Part shown: piece after piece, positions 14,928 through 17,988 of the stretch | How positions within the stretch are numbered: the stretch's first letter is position 1 | Layout of the letters: every line of letters begins with the position of its first letter | Source of the DNA: Clostridia bacterium | Lineage (GTDB): Bacteria; Bacillota_A; Clostridia; UMGS1883 | NCBI GenBank assembly: GCA_017467965.1 | Contig: JAFUJZ010000015.1 | Coordinates: 1 to 17,988 of the forward strand | Direction: 5' to 3' | Length of the DNA: 17,988 nt | Program-made: the position numbers and the translations under genes | The notes under the pieces: model-generated | Seen by the model: the letters and a program-made list of their open reading frames with translations, nothing else | Database searches by the model: none | Told to the model about the DNA's origin: nothing

Positions 14928-15926
14928 ATGAATAAGAAATTAACAGTAGCCGTTGTAGGCGCAACAGGCATGGTAGGCAGAACTTTCCTTAAGGTTCTCG
15001 AAGAAAAGAAACTCCCCGTTGACACATACTACCTCTTCGCATCCAAGAAGAGTGCAGGTAGCAAGGTTGAGTTTATGGGTAAAGAATACGTTATCGAAGA
15101 ACTCACAGAAACATCCTTCGACCGCGGTATTGATATTGCTCTTTTCTCCGCAGGCGGTTCTACAAGCGAAAAGTTTGCTCCCATTGCTGCTTCCAAGGGC
15201 TGTGTAGTTATAGATAACTCCTCCGCATGGAGAATGGCCCCCGAAGTTCCCCTCGTAGTTCCTGAGGTTAACAGTGAGGATATCAAGTGGAACAAGGGTA
15301 TTATCGCAAACCCCAACTGCTCCACAATTCAGGCTATGGTAGCACTTAAGCCTCTTGATGAAAAATATAAGATTAAGAGAGTTGTTTACTCCACATATCA
15401 GGCAGTTTCCGGTGCAGGCGTTGGCGGTTGGAACGATCTTGAAAAGGGCTTACAGGGCGAAAAACCCACAAAGTTCCCCCACCCCATTGCAGGCAACTGT
15501 ATTCCTCATATTGACGTTTTCCTTCCCAACGGTTACACTAAGGAAGAAGAAAAGATGATCAAAGAAACAAGAAAAATCTTAGGTAATCCCGATATGAGAA
15601 TTACAGCTACAACAGTTCGTGTTCCCGTATTTAACGGTCATAGCGAATCTATCAATGTTGAATTTGAAAATTCTTTTGACCTTGACGAGCTCCGTCAGGT
15701 ACTTGCATCCGCTCCCGGTGTTGTTGTACAGGATGATACAGCAAACAATGTTTACCCCATGGCTATCAACGCAACAGGTACAGACGCAACCTACGTTGGT
15801 CGTATCCGTCGCGACGAAAGCGTTGAAAACGGCGTAAACCTTTGGGTTGTTGCTGACAACATCAGAAAAGGCGCAGCTGCAAATGCTGTTCAGATTGCTG
15901 AAAAGGTTATCGAATATATGAACTAA
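14928..15926 (+). CDS. asd: Aspartate-semialdehyde dehydrogenase
   Basis: 332 residues from ATG 14928. A GTG at 14919 would add three residues but lies only two bases after AAGG (14913-14916), whereas ATG 14928 has proper spacing. The enzyme reduces aspartyl phosphate to aspartate semialdehyde with NADPH, the branch point to lysine/diaminopimelate and threonine/methionine. Visible features: GATGMVG (11-17) nucleotide site, catalytic Cys131 in NPNCSTIQ, Gln158 in STYQAVSGAG, and Arg231 and His238 in RVPVFNGHSES. It has the family length and no anomalies. It opens the operon asd-dapA-dapB behind a consensus promoter. Codons are biased (many CTC, TTC, CCC), in keeping with high expression. Confidence 0.97.
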   Translation: MNKKLTVAVVGATGMVGRTFLKVLEEKKLPVDTYYLFASKKSAGSKVEFMGKEYVIEELTETSFDRGIDIALFSAGGSTSEKFAPIAASKGCVVIDNSSAWRMAPEVPLVVPEVNSEDIKWNKGIIANPNCSTIQAMVALKPLDEKYKIKRVVYSTYQAVSGAGVGGWNDLEKGLQGEKPTKFPHPIAGNCIPHIDVFLPNGYTKEEEKMIKETRKILGNPDMRITATTVRVPVFNGHSESINVEFENSFDLDELRQVLASAPGVVVQDDTANNVYPMAINATGTDATYVGRIRRDESVENGVNLWVVADNIRKGAAANAVQIAEKVIEYMN

Positions 15927-15951
15927 TTTTTATAAGAAAGGGTCTTATTTT

Positions 15952-16842
15952 ATGACTAACAATCCTATCTTTACAGGTTCGGGTGTAGCTCTTGTAACAC
16001 CTTTCCACGATGATCGTTCTATTGATTTTGACACATTGGGTGCTTTAGTTGAATACCAGATTGAAAACGGCACTGACTGTATTATCGCTTGCGGTACTAC
16101 AGGTGAATCCGCTACATTAAACGATAAGGAACACCTCAGTGTTGTTGAATACGTTGTAAAAAAGGTTAACGGCAGAATTCCCGTTGTTGCAGGTACAGGC
16201 AGCAATGACACACGTCACGGCGTTGAGCTTTGCAAGGAGGCTGCCAATCTTGGTGCTGACGGTCTTCTCACTGTTACTCCCTACTACAACAAAACAAGTC
16301 AGAAGGGTCTTATCAAGCACTTTGAAATGATGGCTGACGCATCTGACTGCCCCATGATTGTTTACAATGTTCCCGGTAGAACAGGTCTTAACGTTCTTCC
16401 CGAAACAATGGCTGAAATGGCTCAGCACAAGAACATTGTCGGCATTAAGGAAGCCTCCGGCAACCTTTCTCAGGTAGCAAAGCTTGCTTCTTTGGTTGGC
16501 GATAAAATTGATATCTATTCGGGTAACGACGACCAGAATGTTCCTATCCTCTCTCTTGGCGGTGTTGGTACAATTTCTGTTCTTGCAAACGTTGCTCCCC
16601 GCAAAACTCATGACATGATTGCATCTTTCCTTGCAGGCGATACAAAGACAGCTATGCGCCTTCAGCTTGAGGCTATTGAGCTTATCGATGCACTCTTTAT
16701 CGAAACAAACCCCATTCCCGTAAAGAAAGCATGCGAGCTTATGGGTCTTTGTTCAGGTAACCTTCGCATGCCCTTGTATGAAATTTCCGACAAGAACCTC
16801 GCTGTTCTTAAATCGGCAATGACAAACTACGGTATTCTTTAA
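15952..16842 (+). CDS. dapA: 4-hydroxy-tetrahydrodipicolinate synthase
   Basis: 296 residues, normal length. It condenses aspartate semialdehyde with pyruvate. The Schiff-base Lys166 is in VGIKEASGN; Thr49-Thr50 in CGTTGES, Tyr112 in TPYYNK, Tyr138 in YNVPGRTG and Arg143 complete the active site. It starts 25 bases after asd with AGAAAGG upstream and uses the asd product directly. Between it and dapB is a strong hairpin (16848-16878), which could lower the amount of dapB message. Confidence 0.97.
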   Translation: MTNNPIFTGSGVALVTPFHDDRSIDFDTLGALVEYQIENGTDCIIACGTTGESATLNDKEHLSVVEYVVKKVNGRIPVVAGTGSNDTRHGVELCKEAANLGADGLLTVTPYYNKTSQKGLIKHFEMMADASDCPMIVYNVPGRTGLNVLPETMAEMAQHKNIVGIKEASGNLSQVAKLASLVGDKIDIYSGNDDQNVPILSLGGVGTISVLANVAPRKTHDMIASFLAGDTKTAMRLQLEAIELIDALFIETNPIPVKKACELMGLCSGNLRMPLYEISDKNLAVLKSAMTNYGIL

Positions 16843-16847
16843 CCAAC

Positions 16848-16878
16848 AAAAGACAGACAGTTTTTCTGTCTGTCTTTT
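16848..16878 (+). terminator. Hairpin in the dapA-dapB gap, possible partial terminator
   Basis: A perfect 13-bp stem (AAAAGACAGACAG, 16848-16860, with 16866-16878) with a TTTTT loop. The U-rich part is the 3' arm itself and is followed by CTGATAG, so termination may be partial. It could equally be an RNA-processing or stability element. It sits inside an operon whose genes act in one pathway. Confidence 0.5.
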
Positions 16879-16900
16879 CTGATAGAAAGGAATGTTACAA

Positions 16901-17659
16901 ATGACAAATATACTCCTCTCCGGTTGCTCGGGTAAAATGGGCAGAGTTATCGGTGCCCTCGTAAATGATGACCCCACATGTACAATAGTGGGCGGTATTG
17001 ATCTTGTAGATGATGCTACTCTTTCTTTCCCTGTTTTCTCCGCTCCCGACAAAGTAACTGTCAAGGCTGATGTTATTATTGACTTTTCACATCCGTCATG
17101 CCTTGAACCCATAATGAATTATTCTGCCGAAAACAAAATCCCCGTTGTAGTATGTACGACAGGTCTTTCTCCAGAGCAGAAAGCATACATGGCATCAAAA
17201 GCCTCCGAAACTGCTGTATTTTTCTCCGCAAACATGAGCCTCGGTGTAAACGTGCTTATCGACCTTGCAAAAAAAGCAACAACAGTTTTAGAGGATAATT
17301 TTGATATTGAAATCGTAGAAGCACACCATAACCGTAAGCTTGATGCACCAAGCGGCACAGCACTTTATATTGCTGATGCTATCAACGAAGCATGCAAGGA
17401 AAGCAAAGAATATATCTACGACCGCCACTCTGTCCGCAAAAAACGCGAAAAGAGAGAAATGGGAATCCATGCAATCCGCGGTGGCACAATCGTTGGCGAG
17501 CATACTGTTATTTTTGCAGGCAATGATGAGATTATTGAACTTAAGCACACAGCTCTTTCCCGTGATGTGTTTGCAGAAGGTGCAATTGCTGCTGCAAAAT
17601 TCATGACAGGCAAAGCTCCCGGTATGTATGACATGAACGACCTTATAGCTTCTAAGTGA
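16901..17659 (+). CDS. dapB: 4-hydroxy-tetrahydrodipicolinate reductase
   Basis: 252 residues from ATG 16901. An earlier in-frame ATG at 16892 touches the GAAAGG ribosome site, so the later start has the correct spacing. It reduces the DapA product to tetrahydrodipicolinate with NAD(P)H. The nucleotide motif GCSGKMGR lies at 8-15, the catalytic region EAHHNRKLDAPSGTAL at 140-155 (His142, His143, Lys146) and the substrate-loop residues at Ser151-Gly-Thr153. The length is that of the family. It is third in the operon and is followed nine bases later by the small cysteine-rich gene. Confidence 0.96.
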   Translation: MTNILLSGCSGKMGRVIGALVNDDPTCTIVGGIDLVDDATLSFPVFSAPDKVTVKADVIIDFSHPSCLEPIMNYSAENKIPVVVCTTGLSPEQKAYMASKASETAVFFSANMSLGVNVLIDLAKKATTVLEDNFDIEIVEAHHNRKLDAPSGTALYIADAINEACKESKEYIYDRHSVRKKREKREMGIHAIRGGTIVGEHTVIFAGNDEIIELKHTALSRDVFAEGAIAAAKFMTGKAPGMYDMNDLIASK

Positions 17660-17668
17660 GGTACAAAC

Positions 17669-17827
17669 ATGAAACAATGTGTTATTGACCCCGAAAAATT
17701 ATGTGATGATTGCGGCGAATGCGATGTTTGCGACATGGACAAAAACAAAATCTGCGACAACTGCGGCAAATGTCTCGGACTTGATGCCGAAAGCCGTGCA
17801 GTTATTATCGACTCAATTGAAGAATAA
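17669..17827 (+). CDS. 52-residue cysteine-rich protein, likely metal binding
   Basis: A short open frame starting MKQCVIDPEKLCDDCGECDV and ending AVIIDSIEE before TAA. It has eight cysteines, seven of them in two clusters spaced C-x2-C: Cys12, 15, 18, 21 and Cys29, 32, 35, with Cys4 at the start, the rest being mostly acidic. Such spacing suits an iron-sulphur or zinc site, though it is not a standard 2[4Fe-4S] ferredoxin (no Cys-Pro closing residues). I recall similar short proteins in Clostridia but know no function. GTGAGG precedes the ATG at good distance, and it begins nine bases after dapB, so it is the operon's fourth gene. The IS on the right starts 20 bases after its stop. Confidence 0.8.
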   Translation: MKQCVIDPEKLCDDCGECDVCDMDKNKICDNCGKCLGLDAESRAVIIDSIEE

Positions 17828-17847
17828 AAACAACGACCTCCTAAAAA

Positions 17848-17988
17848 TGAACTGCACCAATTTGTGCAGACAGTACAAAAAGAACCCCTATGGCAGTAAA
17901 TATTAAATTTTAAGCAACAAACTGACTTCGTTTTTCAATCGGGGTCAGTTTTGTTTTAAGTTGGATGCGCTGATGATTATAGAAATAG
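17848..17988 (-). mobile_element. Right end of a second IS3-family insertion sequence
   Basis: Begins TGAACTGCACCAATTTGTGC and continues with AGACAG, matching the inner-end pattern of the left IS (TGAA, CAA, TTTGT, AGACA) although the elements differ in sequence. Its transposase tail reads inward on the minus strand. CTGCAC and GTGCAG form a small inverted repeat inside the end. The element runs off the window. The asd-dap operon, with no clear terminator of its own before it, runs straight into this end. Confidence 0.6.
17910..17988 (-). CDS. IS3-family transposase (OrfB), C-terminal fragment, cut by the window edge
   Basis: The last 26 residues read YFYNHQRIQLKTKLTPIEKR then SQFVA before TAA (17912-17910). 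The YN-H-x-R-I-Q-L-K-x-K-x-T-P-x-E pattern is a hallmark of IS3-family transposase C-termini. It differs from the fragment at 3-101, so the two flanks carry different elements. The start and the catalytic core lie outside the window. Confidence 0.8.
   Translation of the reverse strand, partial: YFYNHQRIQLKTKLTPIEKRSQFVA

Noticed and set aside
1..17988. Composite transposon carrying the whole window
   Set aside because: The two flanking IS3 elements differ in transposase tail and end sequence, and the interior is housekeeping genes in a normal clostridial order.
1..17988. CRISPR array, phage or defence island
   Set aside because: No regularly spaced repeats, no cas, integrase, capsid, toxin-antitoxin or restriction genes were found on either strand.

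Overview
The window looks like a chromosomal segment of a low-GC, spore-forming, Gram-positive anaerobe of the Clostridia. The grounds are AT-rich sequence with strong AGGAGG-type ribosome binding sites, a SpoIID/LytB-domain sporulation gene placed before queA-tgt, secreted proteins with Gram-positive signal peptides, and clostridial-type sigma-A promoters. No 16S or other species marker is present, so I do not name a genus. Both edges of the window lie inside different IS3-family insertion sequences, each with its transposase C-terminus pointing inward. This is what an assembly contig broken at repeats on both sides would look like.

Layout, left to right. (1) IS3 transposase tail, 3-101 (+), with its right end near 140. 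(2) A secreted two-gene operon on the minus strand: a large GH2 glycosidase (1554-4940), translationally coupled to a LamG-like/Ig-like exported protein (163-1554). (3) A secreted transglutaminase-like protein (5076-6551, minus). (4) A minus-strand operon of a mutarotase-fold protein, rnhA and comEA (8615 to 6677), ended by a clear terminator. (5) A tadA/tRNA-Ser(CGA) unit (9479 to 8724, minus), with a broken partial copy of the tRNA carrying a hairpin-rich insert between them. (6) A flavin reductase-like gene (minus) and a divergent hotdog thioesterase plus PH/GRAM-like pair (plus), sharing overlapping promoters near 10172-10219. (7) A SpoIID-domain gene, queA and tgt operon (14727 to 11126, minus). 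Here tgt is interrupted by a single in-frame TAG. (8) A plus-strand diaminopimelate/lysine operon: asd, dapA, dapB and a 52-residue cysteine-rich protein. (9) A second IS3 element, starting near 17848.

How the genes work together. asd, dapA and dapB carry out consecutive steps from aspartyl phosphate to tetrahydrodipicolinate, feeding lysine, the cell wall and, in spore formers, dipicolinate. queA and tgt belong to queuosine tRNA modification; the nonsense codon in tgt raises the question of whether that pathway still works. The GH2 and LamG-like proteins look like an extracellular glycan-degrading pair.

Most of the window is ordinary chromosomal housekeeping. The points most worth a second look are the tgt amber codon, the disrupted tRNA-Ser copy, the GH2 lacking the usual acid/base glutamate, the cysteine-rich mini-protein in the dap operon, and a terminator embedded antisense in the left IS transposase.
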